A stretch of DNA of 64,000 nt, taken from positions 14,540,092-14,604,091 of the forward strand of contig CM059623.1 of the NCBI GenBank assembly GCA_030435675.1. Direction: 5' to 3'. Source of the stretch: Steinernema hermaphroditum. Its lineage: Eukaryota; Nematoda; Chromadorea; Rhabditida; Steinernematidae. Position numbers and translations under genes: made by a program. The first letter of the stretch is position 1; every line of letters starts with the position of its first letter. A model generated the notes under the pieces. The model did no database searches, was not told the DNA's origin, and was given only the letters and a program-made list of their open reading frames with translations. Below are positions 11,701 through 23,965 of the stretch, in pieces.

Positions 11701-14102
11701 TGAGTCGCGTCAAGCGCCCCTTGTTTGCGGAGGCTTAAGTGAACGCGCCACTTCTGCGCTCCTCCAGCAACCTCCGCCGTCTTCTCCTTCGCGTCGTCGC
11801 AGTTGTCGCGATTCGCGATCACTCGATCTGTGTGCTTTCCCGTTCGCCGACGGCGCCCGTGCAACGGGAGACGACGACGACGGAGAGAAGCAGGATATCA
11901 CCACCCTCCACCTCCTTCGCGGCAAACGCGCTGCCGTCAAAAAGCGACAGCTTCTTCTGCTTCCTCTGCTTCATCGCCATGGCACTTCAGCTCATCCGCC
12001 TCTTTATCTAATCGAGTATGAATGCGCGCGCGAGGGATAATCAGAAGTTCAGGGTAATTGGGGTCGACAAAAAGTAGATGCTCTGGCGATCCACGTGGAA
12101 AAGACAAGATATGGTCGTTCGCTAATGTTGCGAAGACCGGTTTCGCGGCGTTGATTTCGTTGGCTCTGATTTACGTCGCCGAGCCTCTCTATTCGAATTT
12201 TGTGTTCCCCCGGATTTTCGGCTCTCTATTAAAAGGTCTTTTTTGAGGAAATCGATAAATCGAAGATCAGTGATGTATGATGTCTTTCTAAATCGTGCTT
12301 CTATTCTAAGTAGTTTCGTAATGTGTTTTGACGGATTGGGGCGTCTTCGACCATTTCTTTTTTTTCGAATTAGGCGCACCTAATCAAAGATCAAAGGGTC
12401 ATTTGAGTGAACTATGATCTATTTCCACATTTCGCATTTAGTGTATTATGTTTTAATAAGAGTGACATCTTCGTTTTAGACGCCGCCAAAAGAAACCGGC
12501 CTTCGCAAAGGCACAAACATTTTATGTACATTTTTTCTTACGCGTGATTGCATCCGATCACCCTTCAAGGTTGGTGACGTCATTCCGAAATGCGCCCCTG
12601 AGATGGTATTTTACGGAAATCTTACGAGACATGCCGATATTACGGTAGCGAATTGCAACCGATCACCCGTATCTGGCATTTGAAGGTGAAAACGGCTCAT
12701 TTTTTGGCTATTCTAGACACAAAACGATCGGAAATAAGCGGGAAACGATATGTGAAAAGTGGACGCTTGGCGGCGTCCACTCAGGATCCCTAGGTATCTC
12801 TCTAAAATACACTAAAGCCAAGCATGAATCAATTAAAATGCACCTGTTGGCGAAAGCTACATTGAGCAAGGCTAATAAACCATCCAATTTGCGAAGATCG
12901 ACCGATTCTCCCACGAAAATCCGATCAAAAACAGACACAAAAAGCCGGGCCGAACTTATCTCAATTCCACCAGTCGGTGAATCCCAAATGGAAAAGATTG
13001 CAGCCGCTAGGATAAAACTGCAAAACTCACGTAGACCGTTTTGCAGGGATGCCTCCGGCCAGACAGATAGACGTCTCGCGGTTTTCTTATTTTCAGCCTG
13101 GAATTTTGGGGTTCATCGGTCGTGATTATCGGTGCCATCCTATTTGTGGACACTGTATTTATTCGCAGCCTCTGCAAGCGATTGGTTTGCGCCAATTTGC
13201 TGCCGACAAATCGCTGGCTTTAATTTCGTATCTAATTTGCTCGTCGCGAGAATAGTTCTTCAGGGGTCAGAAGCTGTCCATGACAGCACTATCTGCGCAA
13301 ATGTAGTGCGGCATTAGCTGATTGTTCGATTTCATGTGTAATTTGCGCGTTTAGGTGATGATACAATTTTTTAGGGGCTTACGCAGAGGTCATTTGCCCA
13401 GTCCAGCTTTGTCCAAACGGCAGCTGCGAGGCACATCGCTGATCTCCGACAAAAATGACCTTTTCCGAGGATCATATCGCTAGCTCCTTTTCCAGATCTG
13501 CGCATATCTGTAGAGCGCACAAATTCTCCAAGATGGCTGCGGCAGCTAGCGTACAAGTCTGCTAGTTCCTTCAAGAGGTACTTGCGATCTGGATTAGGAG
13601 CTGGTAGCTACCTCATTTTTGTTTGAAAGATAATTTACGCTTCTCTGAATTACTATTTGTGCTTGGAATCTTTGGGGTCTTTAGGGTTGAAAATGTGCCT
13701 ATTCACTTATCAAATCCAACTTTCGAACATAATTTTGATCCCTGTGCAACACACATTCCCGCTTTGTGTTCGTTCAAATTGCAGTTTCTATGACGCAACT
13801 CTCTTTGCGTGCTGATTTCCTTATTCATCTGTGTTGAAAATTATTGATTGTGATAATCACGTGTTGTTTGTAAGATGAGTATCGTCATAAGAACTAGAAA
13901 GTTCTTTTTGAACCCCGATTGATCAATGAATTGAGGGCACATATGACCTGTTCTAAGCATGATGTCCATTGTTGCATGCCGGAAATGCCTCGCGTTTCCT
14001 GTGGAATGGATTGTAGAAAAAACCCTTGCGAGTCGCGTAATCGCCATTCGCACTCCATTCGTTGTGTGCATAGATCTGATCTGTCCGTTTCTTGCAGACA
14101 GA
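8754..14102. other. Long intergenic region without supported gene
   Basis: About 5.3 kb with no reading frame I can support. At 8940-9235 there are irregular repeats of a CCGGTCCATGCCTCATC-like unit. A 16-bp sequence (CGATCGTGGACACTTT) occurs at 9448-9463 and again at 9666-9681 inside longer similar blocks. GTCTAGAC occurs at 11441. A frame at about 12100-12246 would encode a hydrophobic helix (FAALISLALIYVAEPLY) but has no ATG and no clear exon borders. The final 100 bp contain the CLUH splice-leader acceptor. Confidence 0.5.
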
Positions 14103-17100
14103 ATGGGTGAACACGACGTAGATACTGCCGGTGTCGTCGTCGCCGCTGAAGCTGATGCCATCGCTATTGTGTCCAGCGCCAACACGGACGACTCCGGGCA
14201 CGAGAGCATCACCCCAGACTCTCAGCGTTCTGTCACCCCCGCCGATGCCCCTGCCGGTAAGAAGTCGTTTGATCACAAAACTAAATCGATATCTATTTTT
14301 AGATAAAACGGGTGAAGATGAGGAAGCCACCTCAACAATCCGTTTGCACCTGCAGCTACCAAACGGTGAAAGCGTTGACGTGCAGGTGAGCGTCGTTGAG
14401 ATGGCGCAGGAGCTGCAGCAGCTGCTGCTAGAGCGTGAATCTACCTGTCATCGAACTTGCTTCACTCTCCAGTTCGAGGGAAAGCCGATCGACGGATTCA
14501 CTGAGCTACGAAATGTTGAAAACCTCAAGGACGGATCTACCATTAAGGTCGTCGAAGGTAGAATAGTAAAATTTGGTCCAAATCTGACGAAGTTCTTGTT
14601 CAGAACAGTACGCTCTTCGCGACGTCCGTATCCATTTGCGTCATGTCCGGGAATTGTGTCGAAGCTTCGACATCGTAGATGCCGCCGTTGGCCGTGAGTG
14701 CGCATCGCTGAGCTTCGTTGGCACACTGAACGCTTACGACGACAAGAAGGCGCTAGGAGAGAAGCCAGGCGACTGCCTCCCGCCCAACTACTTGCTGCCA
14801 GGGTCTCATGATCGCCCACTTGACCCCCTGTTCCCCCAGACGAAGGAATTGCCGCTGGGTGTAGTCCGAAACATCTCCGTCTCCTCGTACAATCCACCCC
14901 CTGGTCCCCGCAAGATGCGCGGAGATGTGCTCTACTTGGCCGTCGACACAATGGAGAACCGCCGTTTCCACATCACGGCGTGCAATAGAGGCTTCTTCAT
15001 CAACTCTTCGACTGACACCATGTTCAAGCCAACGCCGTCCAGCCAGTTCAAAGGAGTGCACCACTCGCTGGTCGATCTGCTCTCCTCCGTGAGCTCGACG
15101 TTCAAGAAGAATTTCCCGGCCCTCATGAAGCGCCGCGTCGAGCGCCACGCATTCGAGAAGCTGCCAACGCCCTACCAGACTTACGGATGGTCAGTGCAGA
15201 ACCTGGAGAATGTTGACGATTTCCTGCGGGCAGAGGACTACACACACCCGCACAAAATTGGCATGGAAGACGTCGTGCCTGGTCAGATCCGCGACTGGAA
15301 TGAAGAGATCCAGACGACACACGAACTCCCGCGCGAGAATTACCAAGAGAGGCTTATCCGAGAGCGCGCCATTTTCAAGATCCACACCGACTTTGTGGCC
15401 GCCGCCGTCAAAGGAGCGCAGCAAGTTGTCGATGGCAACGTGGTGCCAATCAACCCAGGGGATGAGCCACGGACACATATGTACATTTGGAACAACATCT
15501 TCTTCTCGTTGGGATTCGACGTCAAGGATCACTACAAGGTGTAACTGACCTTGAATGCTTCTTTGAAACTAGGTCTGTTTAGGACCTTGGCGGAGATGCC
15601 GCTGCCCATGTTGCCACCTCCAATGATCTCCAGGGCGTGCGTGCCTACGACGCGCTCGACACCTCGAAGCTGTTCACGTTGGGAATGGTTATCGTCGACT
15701 ACAAAGGATATCGCGTCACCGCGCAGTCGATCATTCCTGGAATCCTGGAGCGCGAACAGGAGCAGTCGGTTGTGTACGGATCCATCGACTTCGGCAAGAC
15801 CATCATCGGCAACGAGGACTACAATGAGCTCCTCGACAAAACCGCCGAGATGCTGCGCATCGAGCCGCATGTGGTGAAGAGCGGCAAGGACGACGGAAAG
15901 GAGGTCAAGCTGCACTCGTCCTTTGAGACTAAGGTTTTAACTGATCTCTCAAGGTAGTCCTAAACTTCGCTTACTCTCAGGGCATTATTGGCAACGATCG
16001 TCGCCATTACATCTTGGACCTTCTGCGTACGTTCCCTCCCGATGTGAACTACCTCGAAAACGCCGAAGTCACCAAGATCTGCGCCGCGAACGGCTACCCT
16101 CGCAAATTCCCTCACAAGCTGGCCGCGCTCCGCCATGAGCTCGTCGATGCCTTCATAGAGAGCCGCTACCTCACCTACCTGCGAGTTGCTGCCATGCTGG
16201 TGAACAAGATTAAGGGTGATAAGGAAGAGGCCGCCAAGGCGGAAGAAGCTGAGAAGGCTGCTGTGTCCGATGCACAAGACGCCATTGTGAGTGAGATCAA
16301 GGTACTTGAACAGAATGGATCCTGGAAAATGACGAGGTGTGTTTAGAACAAGATCGGTGCCTCGGAAGCTGATGAGGCCGTCGATAAGATCAGCGCCTCG
16401 CAAGCTGCGCAGATCGCCCTGGAGAACCAGAATGAAGACGAAACGTCCGAGGCCACCAAGAAGATCATGCGTGAGGCTGCCAAGGCCGTGGGATCCACCC
16501 GCGATGACGAGTTCGAAATCCGCTTCAACCCTGATTGCTACTGTGACTACGTGCAGCACGTTGATCAAGAGGAGCTGAAGAGACAGCGCAATCTCGTAGC
16601 TGAAGCCGCTGAGTTCCTCCTTGTCCAGCAGATCCCAGTGCTGGTGCGCGACTGCATCCAGCACCAGCTGAACCCCATCGATGGAATTGGCCTTACTGAG
16701 GCGATGCACGCTCGCGGTATCAACGTCCGATACCTCGGAAAGGTCGCCAACTGCCTCACCGGAGTCGAGCAACTGACCTACTTGCGCCGTCTCTGCTTGA
16801 TGGAACTGTTCGCCCGATCCGCCAAGCACATTTTCCGCCCCTACGTGCAAGACGTCCCTCCCAGCAGCTTTGGTGCCGCCGTGGCTCATTTCCTGAACTG
16901 CGCCTTCGGTGCTCAGCCTGCCACAAATGGACGCGTCTCGCCCACCCAGGCTGATGGTGCTACCGGCGCTGAAGAGTCGACCAAGAAGCCGAAGAAGGGC
17001 AAAAAGAAGGCTGGATCTGCAAACAACGTCGGGGGATCGTATGTGGGAGGACGCAAGGTCTCCGACGAATGGAATCAATTCACGTCTCGCGATTTCTGGA

Positions 17101-18445
17101 AGAAGGTTCGCATCGACTGCGACTACTACTACGGATTCCTCATCGAAGAGGACTCGATCGACGCGTTCTTCGAGAAGAACGGTATCTCGAAGACGGCGCT
17201 GCTTCGCCGCCTCTGTGTCATGGTGGGAATACAACTGTCAGCCAAGGTTTGTTACCATCGTGGCACCAGTTCTAAGCTCTCGTTCTCTTAGGACTTCAAC
17301 CTTGATGTGTCCAAGGCGCGCCAGCCGTTCGCCGAGGACGATGTGTACAACATGGTGCCAGTTGTAAAGCACGTCGACAAGAAAGCGCATGACGCGACTA
17401 ACTTGTTCATCGCCGGTCAAGCCAAGATGCAGCAGGGGCAGTTCCGAAGCGCCTACGAGCACATCGCTGAGTCACTCAATCTGATGAACAGCGTCTATGG
17501 ATCGCTTCATCCTGACATGGGCCAGTGCTTGAGAGCGCTTGCACGTATCGCCTACATCCTTGGTGAACCTCAAGAAGCTTTCGTCCACCAGCACAAGGCC
17601 GTCTTCACCTCCGAGAGGTGCCTTGGTTTGGACCATGCCCAGACCATCTCCGACTATGTAAGATCCGAACTATTCGACCTTTCCTGTATTGCTGAACATT
17701 TCAGATTCAACTTGCCCACTTCACCTTCGCCAACCTGAGAATCGCAGCAGCACTCCGTATCCTGTACCGTGCCAGGTACCTGCTGCTGCTGGCTTATGGT
17801 GAACAACACCCTCTCATGTCCCAGATCGATGTAAGATCAACTGGCAAGCTACAATACTCATCGATCTTTTGCAGTCCAATATCGGTGTGATCTTGTATGC
17901 CATCAATGAGCACGACGTTGCCTTCAAGTTCCTGGAGAATTCCAAGAAGCTGCACGACCAGTTTATGGGTGAGAACAAGAACCTCAAGACTGCCATCATC
18001 CACCATCTCTTGGCTCGCGTCAACTCGAACCGTGGCGACTTCCGTCAAGCTCTGCAGATGGAGCGCACCGCCTTTGACGTTTACACTCACACCTTCGGAC
18101 CTGAGCATGAGAGGACAAAGGAGAGTGGCGAGAACTTGAAGCACTTCACCCGGGAAGCCGTCAAGTTCCAGAAGCGCATCAACCAGGCCGGAACCAAGGC
18201 CGCCAACGCCCAGAACCTTGCTGATCTTATCCCTCAAGCTGTACGGCTCGCAATTCACTAAGCGTAGACTAATGTGTCTGTTCCAGCTCCCCCATCCCTC
18301 GATTCGTGAAATTCTGGAGATCCTCAACATTCTGAACGGAATCATCTTCATCTCGGTGCCAAAATCCGACAAGAGCGCTGCTGAGAGCGTCGAAGAGAAG
18401 CCCTCGACGCAGGATAAGCCGAAGGATGACGTCGAGTTAGACTAA
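14103..18445 (+). CDS. clu-1: Clustered mitochondria protein (CLUH/Clu)
   Basis: Ten exons (14103-14256, 14303-14557, 14604-15538, 15583-15933, 15981-16286, 16347-17246, 17292-17657, 17705-17830, 17875-18240, 18287-18445) sum to 3,918 bp and 1,305 residues, the normal size for the family. CLUH is a cytosolic RNA-binding protein that binds mRNAs of nuclear-encoded mitochondrial proteins; its loss makes mitochondria cluster. Visible parts in order: a ubiquitin-like N-terminal domain (about residues 60-140), a GSKL/DUF region with [18 protein letters not shown], the Clu domain ([20 protein letters not shown] through [23 protein letters not shown]), a [20 protein letters not shown] block, a Lys-rich linker, and C-terminal TPRs ([20 protein letters not shown] onward). 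The ATG lies 5 bp after a TTGCAG acceptor. The donor of exon 5 could be 16286 (GTGAGT) or 24 bp later; both keep frame. Confidence 0.95.
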
Positions 18446-18877
18446 GATCTTTTTTGTTTTGTTGTTGAACATTGAGATTTTAAACATAGGCTGTTTCGAT
18501 TGTTGTTATTGTTATTAGATCTTAAAGTTTTGTAGCTCTCTATGTAGTGTGTCTAGTGTTCTTCGCCCACAACCACCACCGACCATCACCAACTACCGTC
18601 ATTACGAGGCCTTTCCCTTCTTCTGTTACATATTGATGAGGTGTCATTGATATTGTACTTTGGATTTCGTTTGCTCATTCTCATTCCATAAACGGAAATC
18701 CCTGTGGCTTGGAGGGGACAGACAGTCTGGACACGTTTTGCAGACTGAATTCCACTGGCAATGGGCCGATCCTGGTCTGATGTCTAACTTCATTTGGACG
18801 GGGGGATCTACCGTAATCCGACGCCTCTTTTTTAAATAATTTACTTAATCAATATCGCTTCATAATAAGTTAATACA
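18446..18877. other. Convergent intergenic spacer
   Basis: It lies between the 3' ends of clu-1 (+) and spl-1 (-). It is AT-rich and no gene is seen; it should hold both 3' UTRs. Confidence 0.5.
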
Positions 18878-20980
18878 TCACTCCTTCTCGGGCATCGCGT
18901 AGCAGGCGTCGAGGAACGTGAAGGCCACCTCTTCCACGAGCGATTTATCGGGAATCTGCGCCGCCAGTCCATAGATAGCCGCCTGAAATGACATCCGGGT
19001 TACGGTAGAGCATACGGTAGCGACTAACGGATTTGGAGTTGCCTCCCTTCTTCGGATCGGCACGGACCTCTTCGCACGCTTTCGTCAGATCGGCGACGAA
19101 CTCGTTGACGACCTCCTCAGACGCCTGATTGTAGGTGAGACAGAAGTGGATCGAGGCCGGATTCTGCAGAGTGTTCAGGTTCCACCCGAGCTTGTTGAGC
19201 TTGTCGGAGACGGCGTAGATGTTGAACTCGTCGCTCTGGAAGGCGACCACGGATACGTCCGTCCGTCCCATGGTCTTGAGGCCCGGGACCTTGGCCACTT
19301 CGGCGGCGAGCTTCTTCGCCGCCGAGACGATCTTGTGACAGCGCTGCACGTAGACGTCGCGGCCGAAGTGGAGGAGTGTCGCCCAGGTGAGCGCGATGTT
19401 GGAGCCGCAGCGGCTGCCCGACAGGGTGGGAGTGGCGTAGATTCCGCCTGGCCACTCGGAAATGCAGAAGTACTGGTGGTGGAGGTACTGTGGCTCTCGA
19501 TAGAGGACCACCGAAGAGCCCTTCGGGGTGTTACCGTACTGGAGACAAAAGGGGTTACCGTACTGAGGGCAAAAACGCACCTTGTGAGTATCGCAAGAGA
19601 TCGAAGTGACTCCGGGCAAGCGGAAATCGAACAGAGGCACGTCGAATCCGGCGTCCTCCATGAACGGCACCAGGAATCCACCCAAGCAGGCATCGACGTG
19701 CACCGGAATACCGTAACGTACGCCCAGCGCCGAGATCTCGGCGATGTTGTCGATGGTGCCGGAGGGGAAGTTGGGCGCGGAGCCGACGAGCACGCACGTG
19801 TCGCCGGAGATCGCCTTCTTCATCGCGGCGACGTCCACTTTGTGCTCGTCGTCGACGGGCACGTGCACGATGCGCATCTGGAAGTAGCCGGCGGCCTTGT
19901 CGAAGGCGGCGTGCGCCGTCACCGGCGCCACGATGACAGGATGGCGAATGCCTCGCGCGAAGGCCAGGTTACGGTAGGCGAGGCAGGCGAGCATGATCGA
20001 TTCGGTGCCGCCGCTGGTCATCTATGGGGGATTAGAAGGGCCAGAGGCTGGGGGTATGTACCGTTCCACAGGAGTCGTTTCCTCCGTGGTAGAGGTTGGA
20101 GATGATTCTGATCACTTCGGCTTCCATCTTTCGACAGCCAGGGAAGACGTCTGGGTGGAGAGGGTTCGAGTAGGCGTATTTGTGGAAGATCTAGAATCAG
20201 GGTCGTAAGAGGGGATCCGTTACCTCTAAAATCTAAGGCTAAATTGGATCCAAAAATTGCAATTAATGAGAAAATGCCAGGAATCGTATAAGAATCATTT
20301 TCCCTCTTTTGGGATTCGAACCTGCACCGATTGATTACTAGTCTAGTATGCTATCCACTATACTATTTAGACGTGCGCTGTCTGAACCTCCATTTCTCTC
20401 AGCGTGTGTTATCTACTGGATAGCGTCGCTGTCTACTAAATGGTCGAGCTAGGTTCAAACCCGATAGTAGTCAAATTTTTTATGTAACCTTCTTTTTGAG
20501 AGTATGTGCCTCCTAACCGACCTTAGTGAGCAGTTCGAGATGATCGTCGAGCCGATCAGTGTAGACGGCTCCACTAACGCGTCCATTATCCACATCGAAC
20601 GTGTTCATGCTCTCGTACTTCTCGGCCAGAGCCAGTATCTCCTCCATCGACTTCGCCCCGTCGGGCAACTCCCGGATGAACACCTTCTCCTTGTCGTACT
20701 GGTGGATCGAGTGCTCGATCTCCTTGCGTGTCTTCTGCAGTTCCTTGGCGATCTTCGCCTCCACGAACGGAAGCCATCGGAGCTGTCGGAACAGCCAGCC
20801 GTTGAGTCGCTTCGCGATCGGCTGATCGGAGCGACGGAGCAGACGGCGTACGTTCAAGTAGGTGACCGTGCCGGCGGCGACGCCGACGATCAGCACCACC
20901 GGGTCTATTTTGGATGCGATGCGCTCGTTGACGGCTGAGTACGTCTCCACGATTAGCGTTTTCGCGTCGTGGATGGACAT
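18878..20980 (-). CDS. spl-1: Sphingosine-1-phosphate lyase
   Basis: Five exons on the minus strand (20980-20522, 20190-20062, 20021-19581, 19538-19029, 18982-18878) give 547 residues, the usual family length. The enzyme is a PLP-dependent ER membrane protein that cleaves sphingosine-1-phosphate to hexadecenal and phosphoethanolamine. Seen: one N-terminal membrane segment ([17 protein letters not shown], about residues 26-43), the [16 protein letters not shown] motif, [17 protein letters not shown], the [16 protein letters not shown] block with the PLP-stacking/aspartate region, and CDTHKYG, whose Lys (about 343) should hold PLP. The intron after that Lys (19580-19539) splits the motif exactly. 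The ATG at 20980 directly follows CTTCAG. Intron 1 (20521-20191) is unusual: it carries two tRNA-like sequences in opposite orientations. Confidence 0.95.
20303..20465. repeat. Two tRNA-like (SINE-like) sequences, opposite orientation, in spl-1 intron 1
   Basis: On the minus strand, about 20372-20303, a box A-like TAGTATAGTGGATAGC is followed by a box B-like GGTTCGAATCCC. On the plus strand, about 20405-20465, ATCTACTGGATAGC is followed by AGGTTCAAACCC. Spacing resembles tRNA internal promoters, but the T stems and anticodon stems do not pair well, so these look like decayed tRNA-derived repeats, not working tRNA genes. Confidence 0.45.
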
Positions 20981-21183
20981 CTGAAGGGAGAGACGTCGAC
21001 ATAGACTGTCTCGGGCAGGGAGATCGCGAGAACATTTGCATACATGTTTGCTTAGGAGCACAGGTAAACTAATCGATTGGGGCGATGGGGACACTGTCTA
21101 ATTTGCAGTTAATGGCTAGGGAAGTCCAAGATAGTCCAAAAATATGGAATCCGAGTTTTTAACCTCGATCTTTTATACTCCAA

Positions 21184-21285
21184 GGTCTGAGTACGGTGGT
21201 CCAGTGCATCGCTGAGTGGCCAAACGGAATCTACGCCACTCCCAACCTCATTGGCAGCCTCTGTGGCTCCAAGCTGTCACCTAGG
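21184..21285 (+). pseudogene. Fragment of sphingosine-1-phosphate lyase in inverted orientation
   Basis: In the plus frame beginning TGC at 21205 the sequence reads CIAEWPNGIYATPNLIGSLC, clearly related to [20 protein letters not shown] in exon 4 of the intact spl-1 gene on the opposite strand. The similarity spans about 25 codons and ends in non-homologous sequence on both sides. It is best read as a broken copy left by an inverted duplication near the spl-1 5' end; it differs enough from the intact exon to be old or derived from a paralogue. Confidence 0.7.
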
Positions 21286-22241
21286 ACCATAGACAACTTG
21301 ATCACGCCACTGTAGGTAGAATAATACAAAAATCGAACAAAAGTTAGTGGCTTTTCAGAAGATAGCCATCCGGTGGCAAACCTGCACGCAAAGAAGCGGT
21401 GATCGGAAGACAAGTATGTGATCACACCTCGATCGATTGCGAAACAGCCAAACTACAACGTGTCGACCGGAGAAGCAGTGGAGACTTTATTGTTCACACA
21501 TCAGACGCGCTACAATACATTGGTGACATCAGAATCGACCTTCCTCTGGCGCTAACATCAACAGAAGTACGTGAAAACGATCTTTCGGAGACGTGGAGGG
21601 CAGCTTTTGGTGTTTGTGAGGTTTGTGTGCGGTCGAGTCGTCGACGAAGGCAGTTTCTCTTCGGAATGTTCCAGTGATCATGTGTTATCAGGAGATACGA
21701 CGTTGGTGGCGCGTTTTAGGAGACCTGTAATAAGGAGTCGGTCTCTATGTCTGAAAAGCATAAGCAAAGGAAAAGTGGCTTCTTTTGCTCCAATTTTCCT
21801 TCATTTGTCTCCTCCTGTTTGTCTATGAAAAGACCCATTACAGTAAACAGAATTCAATGACATAGGTTCCTCTGGATCACCCAACTGTCTCTAAGTAACT
21901 CGACCCTCCGATATCTCCCAAACAAAAGGAAGAACCAGTCGCTCCCTGATGACAAACAAAGTGACTCACGCCTGAAAGTAGCCAGGTTCCCAGCAGCTAC
22001 CGTTTTCAAGGTCAACCCCTGGGAAGCGATCGTCTCTCGGCAAACACACTCACCGATCGGAGAAGGACGTTGACGTCAACGAAGTTTAGGATGCCAAGAA
22101 GTCGCATGCGTGAGAACGAAAAGAAGGCGTAGGAGATCGTTGGAAGTGGACTGGCGAAGGGGACCCGTTTCGCGGACGATACGAATAAAGCTGGAAACGG
22201 TTTTATCGACGGATAAATATATATGACAGCAATTTTACCGC

Positions 22242-23136
22242 CTAGAGACCGTGCATAGCGAGCACGTTTGCCCACGACCCGCTTTGCGCCTTCTTCACCT
22301 TCAGCACGCACTTGTCCTTCTTCAGCTTGTAGTCAACGCTGAGAATCTTCCCGGGGAACTTCTTCACCTGGAACAGCCGCTTGTCCAGCGTGATCTTCTC
22401 CGGCGGGCTCGCCTTCTTGTTCATCTTAAAGACGGTCAGCAACAGGGTTACCGAACTGAAATGGCACAAGTTAGATACTTAAAATGACATTGGTGTCCAA
22501 CAAAACCGTAACGTCACTAAAGATAGAGATCTAGACTAGCAGCATTAGACAAAAACGCTCCGTAATCTATTTTTGGACAATTTCTCGTCTAAATGTGGCC
22601 TATTTGACATTCGCGGAATGTCATTTCTCCAGAACAAAAGAAGCAATGCAGTCGGGAGAATGAAGACGCGTCTAGCGATATACTCGTACTAGTTGACGGA
22701 CATTTTGAATAGTTGCGTTGATTAAATGGACCATCTAGATGAAAATGCTCCCCCAACACCACATTTGCACATCTAATCTTCAGAATTAACCATTTCCGCT
22801 CTAGCGTTACAATATAAATGTTTGTTCTCGGGTAAACCGGTTGAACCACGACAACTATCACCAGACACTGAAGGAAATACATGAAATTGCCAAACTCATC
22901 ATTCAATCCAAATGAAGAAACTCACTCAGAATCAGTCTTGATGTAGACGTCGGTGTTGGCAGCATGAGTGAACGTCTTCTCCTTGATCCCGGGCACAACC
23001 AACTGGATCTGCAATTCCGTCAACGAATCATCGTACTTGCCTGAAAAAGTGTTCGTAATTACGTGCATTTCCACAAACATTTTCACTTACATCCCAGCGG
23101 CCCGGGCAGAGACTCGTCGATTTCGATTTCGTCCAT
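22242..23136 (-). CDS. Small CS-like domain protein
   Basis: Three exons (23136-23091, 23040-22926, 22455-22242) give 124 residues. After a short acidic start (MDEIEIDESLPGPLG) the sequence has the strand pattern of a CS/p23-like beta sandwich: ELQIQLVVPGIKEKTF, DVYIKTDSDSVTLLLTVFK, and a C-terminal KKDKCVLKVKKAQSGSWANV block resembling the end of CS domains in CacyBP/SIP and SGT1 proteins. Such domains commonly bind Hsp90 or other partners. The assignment is by eye and moderate; a nematode-specific beta protein remains possible. The second intron (22925-22456, 470 bp) is long for this window and contains no other feature I can name. Confidence 0.6.
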
Positions 23137-23965
23137 GGCAAGGAGCTGAGTTGATCTGAAAGAGAACATTGACTGACTGAGTCACCGGGAGAGATTGCGA
23201 AAACTCGCGCGGCGCCACCCGCTCGGAGAGCGGAAGAAGGTTTTCCAGTGATGCTGGCGCTCGGCGCATACGATCGATCGCCTAACAGCTCTCGCGTTTA
23301 AACTCGGAGCGCGCACAGTTGGGAGGCGCGGAGGCGATTTGCATAGAGGAGTTAGGCTAATTTAAAACGCTCTTGAAAGCAGTGCAAACCGGCATGCGTT
23401 CAAATGGATCAAACCAGTGTAAAGTTGTCGAAAACTAGCGTAACTAGGCAAGTGAGAAGTACAAATTTTATTTGTTGGACAGCAATGTCTCAAACGAGTG
23501 AGATCACAGACATTAGGCCCAATACAGACGTCTCAGTTTTGAAACAACTGACGTGCACAGCGCGATTTTGTCTAGATGTGGTAGTCATTTTTCGTGCAAG
23601 AAAAGCAGCGAACCGGTCGGATTGCATTGTCTTTAGACAGTGCGTCGCGACACCGGTGTCTACGGGACATATGGTCTAGCCGTCATTCAGATTCATTGAT
23701 TTGAAGCTTCGGACAGCATTTCGTTGTCTAGACGGATTAGACAGGGTTCTCCATCTAGACTGCTTAAATGAAAATTGCAGGCTAGCCCTCTAGACAAGAT
23801 ATAATCTCCTGCTCGAAACCACACCACAACCAACCTCAACCAATCCCTGCAATTCCCATACCCCCAGAACCAAGCGCCATGATATTCAATGAAGACACAG
23901 GGTAGACCACACAATTCACAGGGCAAAAAACTATTTTAATATCAACAATAACAACAACAAACAAA
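23137..23965. other. Spacer between the CS-like gene and hsp-60
   Basis: Only short frames occur. It carries several TAGAC-type motifs, including GTCTAGAC at 23726-23733, and the hsp-60 3' UTR at its right end. Confidence 0.5.

Noticed and set aside
12058..12246. Short frame with a hydrophobic helix (FAALISLALIYVAEPLY)
   Set aside because: It has no ATG and no neighbouring exon that joins in frame. It could be a lost exon, but support is too weak.
15960..17234. 424-codon minus-strand open frame
   Set aside because: It is antisense to CLUH exons with conserved domains and crosses CLUH introns; no independent evidence.
19146..20105. 319-codon plus-strand open frame
   Set aside because: It is antisense to spl-1 exons with a complete PLP-enzyme fold.
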